Positions 9,194 through 18,264 of a stretch of DNA of 64,000 bases are shown here, piece by piece. The position numbers were made by a program, and so were the translations under genes. A model generated the notes under the pieces. It searched no databases, was not told where the DNA came from, and saw only the letters and a list, made by a program, of their open reading frames with translations. This DNA comes from Nocardia wallacei (lineage in GTDB: Bacteria > Actinomycetota > Actinomycetes > Mycobacteriales > Mycobacteriaceae), in the NCBI RefSeq assembly GCF_029869545.1, contig NZ_JARWQD010000210.1:26584-90583 (forward strand), in the 5' to 3' direction. Numbering within the stretch: position 1 is the stretch's first letter; the number at the start of each line of letters is the position of its first letter.

Positions 9194-10617
9194 GGGAGCA
9201 CATGAGGATTCGCTGGACCGACTATCGCGCGATCCTGGCCGTCGCCGGTCCCGTCATCGGCATCCAGCTCGCCCAGATCGCGCTGACGACCGTCGACCTC
9301 GCGATGATGGGCCTGCTGGGCGTGGCGGCGGTCGCGGCGGGCGGGCTCGCGCTGCTGCTGTACAACCAGATTCGCACCATGTGCGTCGGGATGGTCACCG
9401 GCGTGGGCAATATGGTGTCCGGGGCGGTCGGCCGGGCCGAAAAACGCGGCGGCGGTAGCCAACTCGACGAGCAAGCCCGCACCGAGATCCGCGGCTACCT
9501 GCGCGCGGCCTTCGCCGTCGCCACACTCACCTCGGTGACGGGGGCGTTCGTGCTCATCGCGATCGGGTACCTGCTCGGCCCGCTCGGGCAGCGCCCGGAG
9601 GTCGTCGACGCCGCCCGCTCGATCATCTGGACGCTCGCGCCGGGACTGGTGCCGATGCTGTGGCTGAACGTGTTGCGGCAGTTCGCCGTCGGGATGCGCC
9701 GGGCGGGTTCGCTGCTGCGGGTGACGATCGTGTCGATCGGGGTCAACGCGCTGCTCAACGCCGTATTCATCTACGGGTGGCTGGGCCTGCCGAAGCTCGG
9801 GCTCGCCGGAATCGGATTGGCCACCACCCTCGTCCAGCTGTGGACGTGCGGCACCTATCTGGTCTCGGTGCGCCGCGACGATCTGCTCGGCTCCCTGCTG
9901 ACGCTGCGCGGCTGGCGGGCCGAGTTCGCCACGGTGCGGCGCATCGTCGCCATGGGCACCCCGATCTCGCTCACCTACGGGTCGGAGGCCGCGATCACCT
10001 CGGTCGCCACCCTCATGATGGGCAGCTTCGGCCCCGTGCCGCTGGCGGCCAGCAATATCGTGAACAATCTGGCGCAGATCGTCTACCAGTTCAATATCGG
10101 CCTGTCCCAGGGCTCGTCGATTCTGGTGAGCCGCGTGGTCGGACAGGGCGAGCGGCACGCCGCGCGGGGCATCGCCCGGCGCACGTTCGCCCTCGCGTTC
10201 GCGTTCATGACCGTGGTCGGGCTGGTGTACGTGCTCGCTCCCGATGCGGTGCTCACGCCGTTCCTGCGCGAGCACCGCGACGACGCCGCGGTCGCCTCGG
10301 CGGCGGCCACGCTGCTCTGGTTCGCCATCGCCCACCAGTACTGCAAGGGATCGCAGAATCTGTGCATCGGCCTGCTGCGCGGCCTGGGAAACACCAAGGC
10401 GGGCATGAAGAACACGCTGATCGGCTACTTCGCCGTCGGCATTCCCGCCATGGCGCTGTTCGGCTACGGGCTCGGCTGGGAGGGGCCGGGAGTGTGGCTG
10501 GGGCTGTGCCTCGGATTCGGCACGACGGCGGTACTGGTGTACCGCACGTTCCGCCTCGAATCGACTGCGCCGCAACAGGAACCGAATCCGGCGGTCGCGG
10601 CGGGCAAGCCGAGCTGA
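9190..10617 (+). CDS. MATE-family efflux protein, probable metallophore exporter
   Basis: A 475-residue protein with about 12 hydrophobic helices in two related halves, each starting with a MATE-like segment (AGPVIGIQLAQIALTTVDLAMMGLLG; second half GTPISLTYGSEAAITSVATLMMG). MATE proteins are Na+ or H+ antiporters that expel small molecules. As last gene of the operon it is the natural exporter for the product of the three enzymes. The ATG at 9190 overlaps the previous stop; ATG 9202, with AGGGA just upstream, is an alternative. Confidence 0.85.
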   Translation: MREHMRIRWTDYRAILAVAGPVIGIQLAQIALTTVDLAMMGLLGVAAVAAGGLALLLYNQIRTMCVGMVTGVGNMVSGAVGRAEKRGGGSQLDEQARTEIRGYLRAAFAVATLTSVTGAFVLIAIGYLLGPLGQRPEVVDAARSIIWTLAPGLVPMLWLNVLRQFAVGMRRAGSLLRVTIVSIGVNALLNAVFIYGWLGLPKLGLAGIGLATTLVQLWTCGTYLVSVRRDDLLGSLLTLRGWRAEFATVRRIVAMGTPISLTYGSEAAITSVATLMMGSFGPVPLAASNIVNNLAQIVYQFNIGLSQGSSILVSRVVGQGERHAARGIARRTFALAFAFMTVVGLVYVLAPDAVLTPFLREHRDDAAVASAAATLLWFAIAHQYCKGSQNLCIGLLRGLGNTKAGMKNTLIGYFAVGIPAMALFGYGLGWEGPGVWLGLCLGFGTTAVLVYRTFRLESTAPQQEPNPAVAAGKPS

Positions 10618-10623
10618 GCCCGC

Positions 10624-11241
10624 CTACGGATTCGCACCGCGCTCCGCGTAGGCGCGCAGCATGTCCTCCAGCACCCTCAGCACCGCGTCGTCGAGGTCCG
10701 GGCGGGAGTACACGCCACGCACCACGGCCTCCCCGGAGAACACGTAGAGCATCGCGAATATCAGCGGCTCCCGCACCTGCGGCGGGAAGTTCGCCAGCAC
10801 ATCGGCCTCGTGCACGGCCGTCACGATGTCGCGGTAGTAGGCATCGGCGATTGGCGTTATGCGCGAACGCAATTCGTCGTCCGAGCGGGCGGCCAGATAG
10901 ATCTCGCGCAGCGCGTGCGTGAGCGCCGAGGACTGCGCCCGCCGCAGATACCGCAGGGCGATATCGAGAGCGTCGTCGGCCGCGCCGAGTTGTGCTGTCG
11001 CCGAGCGGAATCCGTCGATCTGCCGGGCCACGATCGCCTCGGCGGTGCGCACGATCAGCTCCATCCGGCTGTCGAACTGCCGGAACATCGCCCCGGTCGA
11101 CAGCCCGGCGCGCCCGCAGATCTCCTGCACGCTGGCACGCTGATAACCGACCTCGCCGATGGCGGCGATGGTGGCATCGATCAGCTTCGTCACCGTGGCG
11201 GCGCGGCGTTCCTGCTGGGTGCGGCGGTGCGGTCGGGTCAC
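10624..11241 (-). CDS. TetR-family transcriptional regulator
   Basis: A 205-residue regulator. Residues about 15-60 form the TetR DNA-binding domain with the helix-turn-helix ASVQEICGRAGLSTGAMFRQFDSR; the rest is an alpha-helical ligand-binding domain that cannot be assigned. It is convergent with the MATE gene (6-nt gap) and divergent from the secreted lipase at 11383, so autoregulation and control of the lipase are plausible. The start is GTG. Control of the metallophore operon is less likely because that promoter is 10 kb away. Confidence 0.85.
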   Translation of the reverse strand: MTRPHRRTQQERRAATVTKLIDATIAAIGEVGYQRASVQEICGRAGLSTGAMFRQFDSRMELIVRTAEAIVARQIDGFRSATAQLGAADDALDIALRYLRRAQSSALTHALREIYLAARSDDELRSRITPIADAYYRDIVTAVHEADVLANFPPQVREPLIFAMLYVFSGEAVVRGVYSRPDLDDAVLRVLEDMLRAYAERGANP

Positions 11242-11277
11242 GACCGCCCATCATGCCAGCCGGGCCGAAAGTGACCG

Positions 11278-11307
11278 TTGACACAGTTTCCGGTAAAGAC
11301 ATACAGT
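11278..11307 (+). promoter_or_regulatory. Putative promoter of the secreted lipase gene
   Basis: TTGACA at 11278-11283 and TACAGT at 11302-11307 with an 18-nt spacer, in the TetR-lipase divergent region. The same -10 hexamer occurs in the metallophore promoter. No convincing TetR palindrome was found by eye. Confidence 0.4.
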
Positions 11308-11382
11308 CATGCACGCAACTTAGGAAGTGATCGCTCTCTATTTCCGTACCGGGCGCGATCCGCGCGTGTGGAGGAGTTCGGA

Positions 11383-12792
11383 ATGAAGGCGACAACGCGG
11401 GCGATCGCCGCCCGGGCCTGTGTGGCGATGGCGGCCGGACTGACCGTGGCCGTGTGCCCGATCGTCGCGAATCCCGCTGCCGCGGAACCGATTCCGATCG
11501 CACCAGCGCTGCCGTTCCCGCTCCCACCGGCGCCGCCGTACCAGGATCAGGGGTTCTACGATCCGGACCCGGCACGGGTCGCCGCGGCCCGGCCCGGCGA
11601 GATCCTGGCGGCCCGGCAGGTGAATCTCGCCAACTTCTGGCTGATTCCGCTGAACGTGCGGGCGTGGCAGGTCTCCTACCGCAGCACCAACACCCGCGAC
11701 GAGCCGATCGCCGCGGTCGCGACGGTGATCGTCCCGCATCGCCCGGCGCCCACCGGCCGGCGCAGCCTGCTGTCGTTCCAGTTCGCCGAGGACTCGCTGT
11801 CGCAGAACTGCGCCCCGTCCTACGCGCTGCAGATGGGATCGCTGCCCAACCCCCTCAACAACGTCATCCAGCTGGAATTCATCGAGGTCCAGGCCATGCT
11901 GCAGCTGGGGCACGCGGTCGTGGTCCCCGATCACGAGGGTCCCGGCGCGGCGTATGCGGCCGGGCCCCTGGGCGGGCGCATCACCCTGGACGGCATCCGG
12001 GCCGCGGAGAACTTCGACCCGGCCGGGCTGCAGGGCGCCGAGACCCGCGTGGCGATGTGGGGCTACTCCGGCGGGGCCATTCCCACCGCGCACGCCGCCG
12101 AACTGCAACCCACCTACGCGCCGGAACTGAACCTCGTCGGCTCGTCCACCGGGGGCCTGATGGCCGATATCCGGATGGCCCTCGACTACAACAACGCCAC
12201 CTCCACCTTCGGCGGCGCGGTACTCGGCGGTCTGTTCGGGGTGGCGCGGGAGTACCCGCAGCTCAACGCGTTCATCGACAAGTACATGAACCCGCTCGGC
12301 AAGGACGTCCGGGTGATTCACGAAAACCAGTGCGTCGCACTGCAGTTCGCCGGATTCCCGTTCGTGAACATCAAGGGCCTGTTCGACTATCCGGGCGGCG
12401 ATCCGCTGCTGGCGCCCGAACTGCAGCCGCTGCTGGACGAACTGACCCTCGGCAACCGCGGCACCCCCACGGCGCCGCTGCACATCTACCAGGCGCCGTT
12501 CGACGAGGCCATGCCGATCAACGCCGTGAACAAGACCTACGACATCTACTGCCGCGACCCGCGAGCCAGGGTCTTCTACACCCGCGACATCCTCAGTGAG
12601 CACGGCATCGCCGCCGTCTCCGGAACCGCCAGCGCCGCCATGTGGCTCAACGACCGGCTCAACGGCATTCCCGCGCCCGCGGGCTGTCACAACCGCGACG
12701 TGCCCAGTCAGATCCTCGATCCCGGTGCCCTCGGCACCTTCGTCGACGCGGTCGGGCAGACCCTCGCCTCCGCACTGGGCATACCGGTCTGA
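11383..12792 (+). CDS. Secreted lipase, LIP family (secretory lipase)
   Basis: A 469-residue precursor. A signal peptide covers about residues 1-32 (hydrophobic core, then NPAAAEP). The mature part starts with a Pro-rich stretch and continues as a secretory lipase of the Candida LIP/mycobacterial type: [27 protein letters not shown], nucleophile elbow GYSGGA and a late Asp/His region ending SEHGIAA. Such enzymes hydrolyse acylglycerols outside the cell. GAGGAG at 11371-11376, 6 nt before the ATG, fixes the start; an upstream in-frame extension has no support. It is divergent from the TetR gene. Confidence 0.87.
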   Translation: MKATTRAIAARACVAMAAGLTVAVCPIVANPAAAEPIPIAPALPFPLPPAPPYQDQGFYDPDPARVAAARPGEILAARQVNLANFWLIPLNVRAWQVSYRSTNTRDEPIAAVATVIVPHRPAPTGRRSLLSFQFAEDSLSQNCAPSYALQMGSLPNPLNNVIQLEFIEVQAMLQLGHAVVVPDHEGPGAAYAAGPLGGRITLDGIRAAENFDPAGLQGAETRVAMWGYSGGAIPTAHAAELQPTYAPELNLVGSSTGGLMADIRMALDYNNATSTFGGAVLGGLFGVAREYPQLNAFIDKYMNPLGKDVRVIHENQCVALQFAGFPFVNIKGLFDYPGGDPLLAPELQPLLDELTLGNRGTPTAPLHIYQAPFDEAMPINAVNKTYDIYCRDPRARVFYTRDILSEHGIAAVSGTASAAMWLNDRLNGIPAPAGCHNRDVPSQILDPGALGTFVDAVGQTLASALGIPV

Positions 12793-12875
12793 TCGCATTT
12801 CGGGTACGACGCGCGGGCCCGGCCTGCCGGTCTCGGCTACGGCTCGCGCGCAGCACCCGCCGGTAGGATCGCGGC

Positions 12876-13652
12876 ATGCCGGCTACCCTGCTGCGATTGC
12901 TTCCGATCCTGGCCGTGCTCGGGCTGGTGGTCGCCTGCTCGGACGATAAGACCGCCGCGCCCGAGCCGACACCGATGGGGCGCTCGTTCGTCTCGACCAC
13001 GGTGGACGGCACCCCGATCCCCGGCGGCGGGCCGATGCAACTCACCTTCGCCGACGGGCGGGTGTCGGCCAACTCGGGCTGCAACACCGGCAGCGGGCCG
13101 GTCGACTTCGACGGCGACGTCCTGCGGGTGTCGGGCCTGGCGACCACGCTGATGGCCTGCCCGGACGGGAAGTCCGGGGCCGACGGCTGGCAGACCGACC
13201 TGCTGCAGTCGGCACCGAAGTGGAAACTCGCGGGCGACACGCTCACCCTCACCGGCGACGACATCACCGTCACGCTGCTGGACAAGAAGGTCGCGCAACC
13301 GGATCGGCCCCTGACCGGTACCGCCTGGACCGTCACCGCATTGCTGCGGCCCGATGCGCAGGTGCGCTCGCAGGCCCTCGACGACGCGCACCCGACGCTC
13401 ACCATCGCCCCCGACGGGCAGGTGACCGGCAGCGCCGGATGCAACCGCATGATGGGCACGGCCGAGATCGCCGGCGGCGACGCCACCTTCCGGATCGCCA
13501 CCACCCGCATGGCCTGCCCGCCGGAGGTGATGGAGGTCGAGCAGCAGGTGCTGACGGCGCTCGACGGCAGGACCTCGGCCACGATCGACGCCGACACGCT
13601 GACACTACGCAATTCGGGCAACAATACCGGCCTGGTCCTGCGCGCCCGGTGA
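12876..13652 (+). CDS. Lipoprotein with two META domains
   Basis: A 258-residue protein with a lipobox (LVVAC, Cys near residue 21), so it is probably anchored on the outer face of the membrane. Two META (HslJ-like) domains follow: residues about 32-130 ([18 protein letters not shown]) and about 145-255 ([27 protein letters not shown]). META proteins such as HslJ are linked to stress and novobiocin resistance, but no biochemical role is established for this arrangement. It lies 32 nt upstream of the E1 gene on the same strand. Confidence 0.85.
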   Translation: MPATLLRLLPILAVLGLVVACSDDKTAAPEPTPMGRSFVSTTVDGTPIPGGGPMQLTFADGRVSANSGCNTGSGPVDFDGDVLRVSGLATTLMACPDGKSGADGWQTDLLQSAPKWKLAGDTLTLTGDDITVTLLDKKVAQPDRPLTGTAWTVTALLRPDAQVRSQALDDAHPTLTIAPDGQVTGSAGCNRMMGTAEIAGGDATFRIATTRMACPPEVMEVEQQVLTALDGRTSATIDADTLTLRNSGNNTGLVLRAR

Positions 13653-13684
13653 ATCCGGCCCGCTACCGGCCGCGGGGCAACATC

Positions 13685-15931
13685 ATGGGAGACGTGATCA
13701 ACGAACGGGAAGCTGAGCTCGATCGGCGGTTCCGCACCGAGGTGGAGGCCGCGAAACCGGGATTTCGCTGCGCCGCAGATGATCCGGTCCACAAGGGCTA
13801 CCCCTATACGGCCGCGGACTGCCTGCGGTACTTCGACGCGCAGGCGACCAGCCGCCACCTCGATCTGGCCGCGCGCCGCCTGAGCGCCGCCGGACGCGGC
13901 TACTACAGCATCGGCTCGGCCGGGCACGAGGGCAATGTGGCCGTGGCCGCCGCGCTGCGGGCCTCCGATCCCGCACTGCTGCACTATCGTTCGGGCGCGT
14001 TCTTCGTCTACCGCGGCCGCCAGGCGAACGGCTCTGATCCCGTGCGCGATGTGCTGCTCGGCGCGGTGGCCGCCGCCGCGGACCCGATCTCCGGTGGGCG
14101 GCACAAGGTTTTCGGCAGCAAGCACGCCGCGGTGATCCCGATGACCTCGACCATCGCCTCGCACGTGCCGCGCGCGGTGGGGCTGGCCTTCGCGCTGGGC
14201 CGCGCCGACCGGCTCGGCCGATACACCGAGTGGCCGCCGGATGCGGTGGTGCTGTGCAGCTTCGGCGACGCCTCCGCCAACCACTCCACCGCCGCCGGGG
14301 CCGTCAATGCGGCGATTCACACCGCGCACCAGCGGATTCCGATGCCGGTGCTGTTCGTGTGCGAGGACAACGGCATCGGTATCAGCGTCCCCACCCCGCC
14401 CGAATGGATCGAGCATGCCTACGGATCCCGGCCCGGTATGCGGTATTTCAGCGCCGACGGCTGCAATCTGCTACAGGCACTGTCGGTTTCGGCGCGGGCG
14501 GTGGACTGGGTGCGCGAGCACCGCGAGCCCGCCTTCCTCCGGCTGCGCACCGTGCGGCTGCTGGGCCATGCCGGATCCGATGTCGAGTCCGCCTACCGCC
14601 GATCCGCCGACATCTCCGGCGACGCCGAGCGCGACCCGCTGACGGCCACCGCACGCCTGCTCGTCACCGCCGGAGTCGCGGACGCGACCGAGGTGATCGC
14701 GCGGTACGACGCCATCGGCGCGTATGTCGCCGAGGTCGCGGAAAGCGTTGCGCACGAGGCGAAACTGGCCTCGGCGGCGGCGGTGACGGCGCCCCTGGCC
14801 CCCACCGACCCCGACCGGATTCGCGCCGACGCCACCCGGACCGAGCCGCTACCGCACGACCTGCCCGAGGCCGGGATCGCGGTGGGCGCCGACCCGCAAG
14901 CGCGCTCCGGCAACAGCATTCCGATGACCCTCGCGCAGGCCGTCAACGCCACGCTGGCCCAGGCCTTGGAACGCGACGACGACGTGCTGGTCTTCGGCGA
15001 GGACGTCGGGCGCAAGGGCGGGGTGTACGGAGTCACCAAGGGACTGCAGAAAAGCCATGGGGCGCGGCGGGTCTTCGACACCCTGCTCGATGAACAGAGC
15101 GTGCTCGGCACCGCGCTCGGGGCCGGGCTCGCCGGATTCGTGCCGATTCCGGAGATCCAATATCTCGCCTACCTGCACAACGCCCTCGACCAGATCCGGG
15201 GCGAGGCGGCCACGCTGCAGTTCTTCTCCACCGGGCAGTTCCGCAATCCGATGGTCGTGCGGATCGCCGCCTACGCCTATCAGAAGGGGTTCGGCGGGCA
15301 CTTCCACAACGACAATTCCGTTGCGGCACTGCGGGATATCCCCGGTGTGGTGGTCGCGTCACCGGCCCGCGCCGACGATGCGGCCGCGCTCCTACGCACC
15401 TGCATCTCGGCGGCGCGGGTGGACGGCCGGGTGTGCCTGTTCCTGGAGCCGATCGCGCTCTACCACACCCGCGACCTGTACGAATCCGGGGACGACGCCT
15501 GGCTGGCCGAGACCACCGGGGAACCCGCCGAGATCGGGAGCGCCCGAATCTACGGTGGCGGAACAGATCTCACCATCGTCACCTTCGCCAACGGGGTGCC
15601 GATGAGCCTGCGCGCCGCACAACGCCTGTCCGATCGGGGAATTCACGCTCGCGTGCTCGACTTACGCTGGCTCGCACCGCTTCCCGAGGACGACCTGCTG
15701 CGCCACGCCCGCGCCACCGGCCGGGTACTGATCGCCGACGAGACGCGCCGCAGCGGCGGCGTCTCCGAATCGGTGTGCGCCACCCTGCTCGACGCCGGAT
15801 TCGACGGCCGCATCGCCCGCATCACCAGCACCGACAGCTTCGTCCCCCTCGGCCCCGCGGCAAGCACCGTCCTCCTGGACGAGACCACCATAGAGACGGC
15901 AGCGGAAAAGCTGGTCACAGCCTCGAGGTAG
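13685..15931 (+). CDS. Thiamine-diphosphate-dependent 2-oxoacid dehydrogenase E1, fused alpha and beta subunits
   Basis: A 748-residue protein. Residues about 30-370 are an E1 alpha domain with the ThDP/Mg motif [15 protein letters not shown] followed by CEDNGIGIS; residues about 415-748 are an E1 beta domain ([56 protein letters not shown]). Such fused E1 proteins oxidatively decarboxylate branched-chain or other 2-oxoacids with E2 and E3 partners. No E2 or E3 gene lies nearby, so partners must be elsewhere. The stop is followed after 1 nt by a stem-loop repeat. Confidence 0.88.
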   Translation: MGDVINEREAELDRRFRTEVEAAKPGFRCAADDPVHKGYPYTAADCLRYFDAQATSRHLDLAARRLSAAGRGYYSIGSAGHEGNVAVAAALRASDPALLHYRSGAFFVYRGRQANGSDPVRDVLLGAVAAAADPISGGRHKVFGSKHAAVIPMTSTIASHVPRAVGLAFALGRADRLGRYTEWPPDAVVLCSFGDASANHSTAAGAVNAAIHTAHQRIPMPVLFVCEDNGIGISVPTPPEWIEHAYGSRPGMRYFSADGCNLLQALSVSARAVDWVREHREPAFLRLRTVRLLGHAGSDVESAYRRSADISGDAERDPLTATARLLVTAGVADATEVIARYDAIGAYVAEVAESVAHEAKLASAAAVTAPLAPTDPDRIRADATRTEPLPHDLPEAGIAVGADPQARSGNSIPMTLAQAVNATLAQALERDDDVLVFGEDVGRKGGVYGVTKGLQKSHGARRVFDTLLDEQSVLGTALGAGLAGFVPIPEIQYLAYLHNALDQIRGEAATLQFFSTGQFRNPMVVRIAAYAYQKGFGGHFHNDNSVAALRDIPGVVVASPARADDAAALLRTCISAARVDGRVCLFLEPIALYHTRDLYESGDDAWLAETTGEPAEIGSARIYGGGTDLTIVTFANGVPMSLRAAQRLSDRGIHARVLDLRWLAPLPEDDLLRHARATGRVLIADETRRSGGVSESVCATLLDAGFDGRIARITSTDSFVPLGPAASTVLLDETTIETAAEKLVTASR

Positions 15932-15932
15932 A

Positions 15933-15955
15933 TTCCGGCCAAAAGCACGCCGGAA
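15933..15955 (+). repeat. Stem-loop repeat, copy 1, abutting the E1 stop codon
   Basis: TTCCGGC, a 9-nt loop CAAAAGCAC, then GCCGGAA: a perfect 7-bp stem starting 2 nt after the E1 stop. The flanks are GA before and ATG after. The same structure occurs at 49142-49164 and, inverted, at 16128-16150. Position suggests a 3-prime-end element, either a terminator or an RNA-stability hairpin; there is no U tract. Confidence 0.75.
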
Positions 15956-16127
15956 ATGAGAGCTGACACCCGGACATGCGAGATAGCGCGCCGGAACAGC
16001 AGGGCAGCACCCCCGGAAGGCAGGACACAGCACGCCGGAATGCCTATTTCCCTATCCCGGCTGCCCACCTCCCCTATCCCGGCTGCCTACCTTCCTTATC
16101 CCGGCGTACTAATGCTTACTTCCTTTT
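15956..16127. repeat. Intergenic cluster of degenerate half-repeats
   Basis: This 172-nt gap between the converging E1 and P450 genes contains further pieces of the stem-loop family: CACGCCGGAATG (16031-16042), and CTATCCCGGCTGCC twice (16052-16065 and 16074-16087), then ATCCCGGCGTACTAATGC (16098-16115). It is unusually pyrimidine-rich for the window (CCTATTTCCCTATCCC and similar). No gene is seen. It reads as a decayed or growing array of the same element. Confidence 0.55.
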
Positions 16128-16150
16128 TCCCGGCGTGCTTTTGGCCGGGA
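16128..16150 (-). repeat. Stem-loop repeat, copy 2, abutting the P450 stop codon
   Basis: On the minus strand this reads TCCCGGC, loop CAAAAGCAC, GCCGGGA. The loop is identical to copy 1 and both stem arms carry compensating changes (T to C paired with A to G), so pairing is preserved. It begins immediately after the P450 stop (minus strand), mirroring copy 1 at the end of the E1 gene. Confidence 0.75.
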
Positions 16151-16546
16151 TCAGCGGGCGACTACGGTCGTGGGCAGCGATGCGAAGCCCCGGTTGTTGG
16201 AGGAGTGGATTCGGCGCAGGCTCTGCGCGTCGATGTCGTAGTCCGAGATCCGCGCCACGATCTCCTGCAGGGCGATGCGCAGCTCCAGCTGGCCGAGATT
16301 CGAGCCGAGGCAGTGGTGGCGGCCGCTGCCGAACACCAGGGATGCGCCGGTGTCGCGATCCAGGTCGAACGCGTCGGGATTCGGGAACACCTCCGGGTCG
16401 CGGTTGGCCGAGCCGCTGATCAGCAGCATCCGCGCCCCGGCGGGAATCCGCACCCCGTGCAGCTCGATCTCCTCGGTGGCCGTCCGCAGGTTGGACTGCG
16501 TGGCCGGGTCGTAGCGCATGCCCTCGGCGATCCAGTCGCCGAGGCG
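16151..16546 (-). pseudogene. Cytochrome P450, C-terminal fragment
   Basis: About 130 residues match the end of a class I bacterial cytochrome P450: GMRYDPATQSNLRTATEEIELHGVRIPAGARM, the ERR-triad region NRDPEVFPNPDAFDLDRD, the heme-binding loop FGSGRHHCLGSNLG with the Cys ligand, and the C-terminal strands. The N-terminal ~280 residues, including the I-helix, are missing. The reading frame runs directly into a tract of G and C homopolymers (16547-16602), so the break coincides with suspect sequence rather than with a mobile element. It is probably an intact gene in the organism, damaged here by assembly; a true pseudogene cannot be excluded. Confidence 0.8.
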
Positions 16547-16602
16547 GGCCCCCCGGGGCCCCCCCCCCGGCGCGGGGTGGTTCCCCCCCCCGGGCGCGCG
16601 GG
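16547..16602. other. G/C homopolymer tract, probable assembly artefact
   Basis: Long runs of C and G (runs of about 9-10 C twice) interrupt the P450 gene and directly precede the stop of the next gene. Composition is unlike any neighbouring coding or intergenic sequence, and about 850 nt of P450 are missing at this point. A false join or low-quality read ends explain it best. Confidence 0.65.
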
Positions 16603-16605
16603 TCG

Positions 16606-17829
16606 TCAGAGCTTGCCGCCTCCGCCGATGAGCCACGGGTTGAAGGTGCACTGCAGCGGCGCCGACGGATCCAGGGTGTTGAGGATGATCGACAGCGCGC
16701 GGGGCGAGTACATCATCGTGATGTGATCGGACAGATCCTGCTCGCAGCCGTCCTGCAGGGTGATGTTGCGGACCTTCGCCTCGGGCCCGGCCTTCAGGAA
16801 GGTCGAGTCGTAGGGGGTGGTGACCTCGTCGTATCGGGTGCCGACGACCGTGTAGTCGACGCCGGGGACGGTGTCGCCGTTGGCGTTGAGAGTGTTGATG
16901 TAGTCCGAGCCCACGGTCTGCTGGATCCCGGAGTGCCCGACGAAGATCTCCACCAGGCCGAGCACGTCGATGCCGAAGTTGTTGATCGCCCGGCCCAGCG
17001 CGCCGATGCCGATCAGGGTCGTGCCGTGGTGGGTGGCGCCGAAGGTGATCAGGTGGTGCACCTTCGACGCGCCGCCCTCGAGGTTGACGTAGTGCCGCGA
17101 GGCCGTGCCGCCCTGGGAGTGACCGACGATGTTCACCTTCGCCGCACCCGTCGCGGCGAGCACCCGGTCGACGAAGGCGCCGATCTGCTTCGCGGAGTCC
17201 TGGATGTAGCCGACGCCGTTGCGGCCGGGCAGGATCGAGCCGACCCCGCCGCCCTCGAGCAGGTTGGACTGGCCGTAGTTGAAGGTGAACACGCAGTACC
17301 CGGCGTCGTGGAGGGGCTGGGAGATGAAGGCGAAGTTGTCGTAGGCGTTCTCCCAGGTGCCGTGGGCCAGCACCACCGGTTCCGGATGTTCGGGCGAGGG
17401 CTTGCAGTTCCAGTCGTTGGTCCCCGGCGGTGCCACGGCCGGATTCAACAGGCCGTAGCCGAATGCCGCGAGCCACGACGTCGACGCCGGGCCGAAGCCG
17501 ACGGTATCCGACGAGTGGCCGCCCGACGATCCGGAACTGGATCCGGAGCCGCCGTAGCAGTCGCCGGACCCGTTACCCGAACCCGCGCCGCTGCCGGACG
17601 TGCAGGCCGATCCGGAACTGCCGGCGCTGCCGCTGTCTTCGGCGATCGGCCGCGCGGCCGGGTTCTTCAGGCCCTGCTGGATGATCTCGGCCAGCTGGTG
17701 CTGTTGCTCGATGTCCGGCGCCGGTGCCGGGTCGGCGTGGACGCCGAGTCCGGACAGGCCCAAGGTGAGCAGGGCGGTGCCTGCCAGAACTCCGGCACGA
17801 AGCGTCCTGCGGGTGATCGTTCGTTTCAT
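16606..17829 (-). CDS. Secreted lipase/esterase, class 2 lipase family
   Basis: A 407-residue precursor with a twin-Arg-containing signal peptide (KRTITRRTLRAG, hydrophobic core, VHADP; about residues 1-33). Residues about 65-110 form a Gly/Ser linker containing two Cys. The catalytic domain has PVVLAHGTWENAYDNF (oxyanion loop), the nucleophile elbow VGHSQGG and a late DHITMMYSPRA with the His, as in actinobacterial extracellular lipases (PF01674). It would hydrolyse lipid or polyester substrates outside the cell. GGAGG about 5 nt upstream selects ATG 17829 over longer in-frame starts. Its stop lies 4 nt from the homopolymer tract. Confidence 0.87.
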   Translation of the reverse strand: MKRTITRRTLRAGVLAGTALLTLGLSGLGVHADPAPAPDIEQQHQLAEIIQQGLKNPAARPIAEDSGSAGSSGSACTSGSGAGSGNGSGDCYGGSGSSSGSSGGHSSDTVGFGPASTSWLAAFGYGLLNPAVAPPGTNDWNCKPSPEHPEPVVLAHGTWENAYDNFAFISQPLHDAGYCVFTFNYGQSNLLEGGGVGSILPGRNGVGYIQDSAKQIGAFVDRVLAATGAAKVNIVGHSQGGTASRHYVNLEGGASKVHHLITFGATHHGTTLIGIGALGRAINNFGIDVLGLVEIFVGHSGIQQTVGSDYINTLNANGDTVPGVDYTVVGTRYDEVTTPYDSTFLKAGPEAKVRNITLQDGCEQDLSDHITMMYSPRALSIILNTLDPSAPLQCTFNPWLIGGGGKL

Positions 17830-18004
17830 TCCTGCCTCCATGCAGTACCTCATCGCGTGAATTCGGCGTGGGAATTTCGGCGCCGATTCCTCGCTGAAGG
17901 TAGCCATGGACCCGGTTCGAAAGAATGTCTCGGAGAGAGTTTTCGGGCACCTCACCAATAGGCCGCACCGGGGTAGGTAAATCACACATATGCCTCGAAC
18001 GAAA

Positions 18005-18047
18005 GGCGCAGGCCGGGCAGAAGTGCAGTCCTGCCCGGGCCTGCGCC
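18005..18047 (-). terminator. Strong GC hairpin downstream of the AraC gene
   Basis: Arms 18005-18020 and 18031-18047 pair over 16 bp with one bulged base around a 10-nt loop. Without a clear U run this is the usual actinobacterial form of an intrinsic terminator. It lies about 220 nt beyond the AraC stop and upstream of the lipase promoter, insulating the two minus-strand genes. The 435-nt gap 17830-18264 holds no other convincing feature. Confidence 0.6.
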
Positions 18048-18264
18048 GCTGGTCACCCGGTCGAGGTCGCTGCGATGGGGGAAATGTTCGCGCTGGTCCT
18101 CGGGCGGGTGGGCCTTGACTCGGGACGCCCCGGAAAAGAGGTGGATTCGATCGGAGTCCGGTGCCGGAAAACGTGGTGTGATCAATTCCGGGCCCGGGCG
18201 ACGAATTCTTTCATCAATGGTTGTTCCGATCATTACGGACGTGGATCTCGTGCTCAATCCGATG

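Noticed and set aside
11278..11382. In-frame N-terminal extension of the LIP-family lipase
   Set aside because: The extension would include the promoter-like region and disrupt the signal peptide; a good ribosome site precedes ATG 11383.
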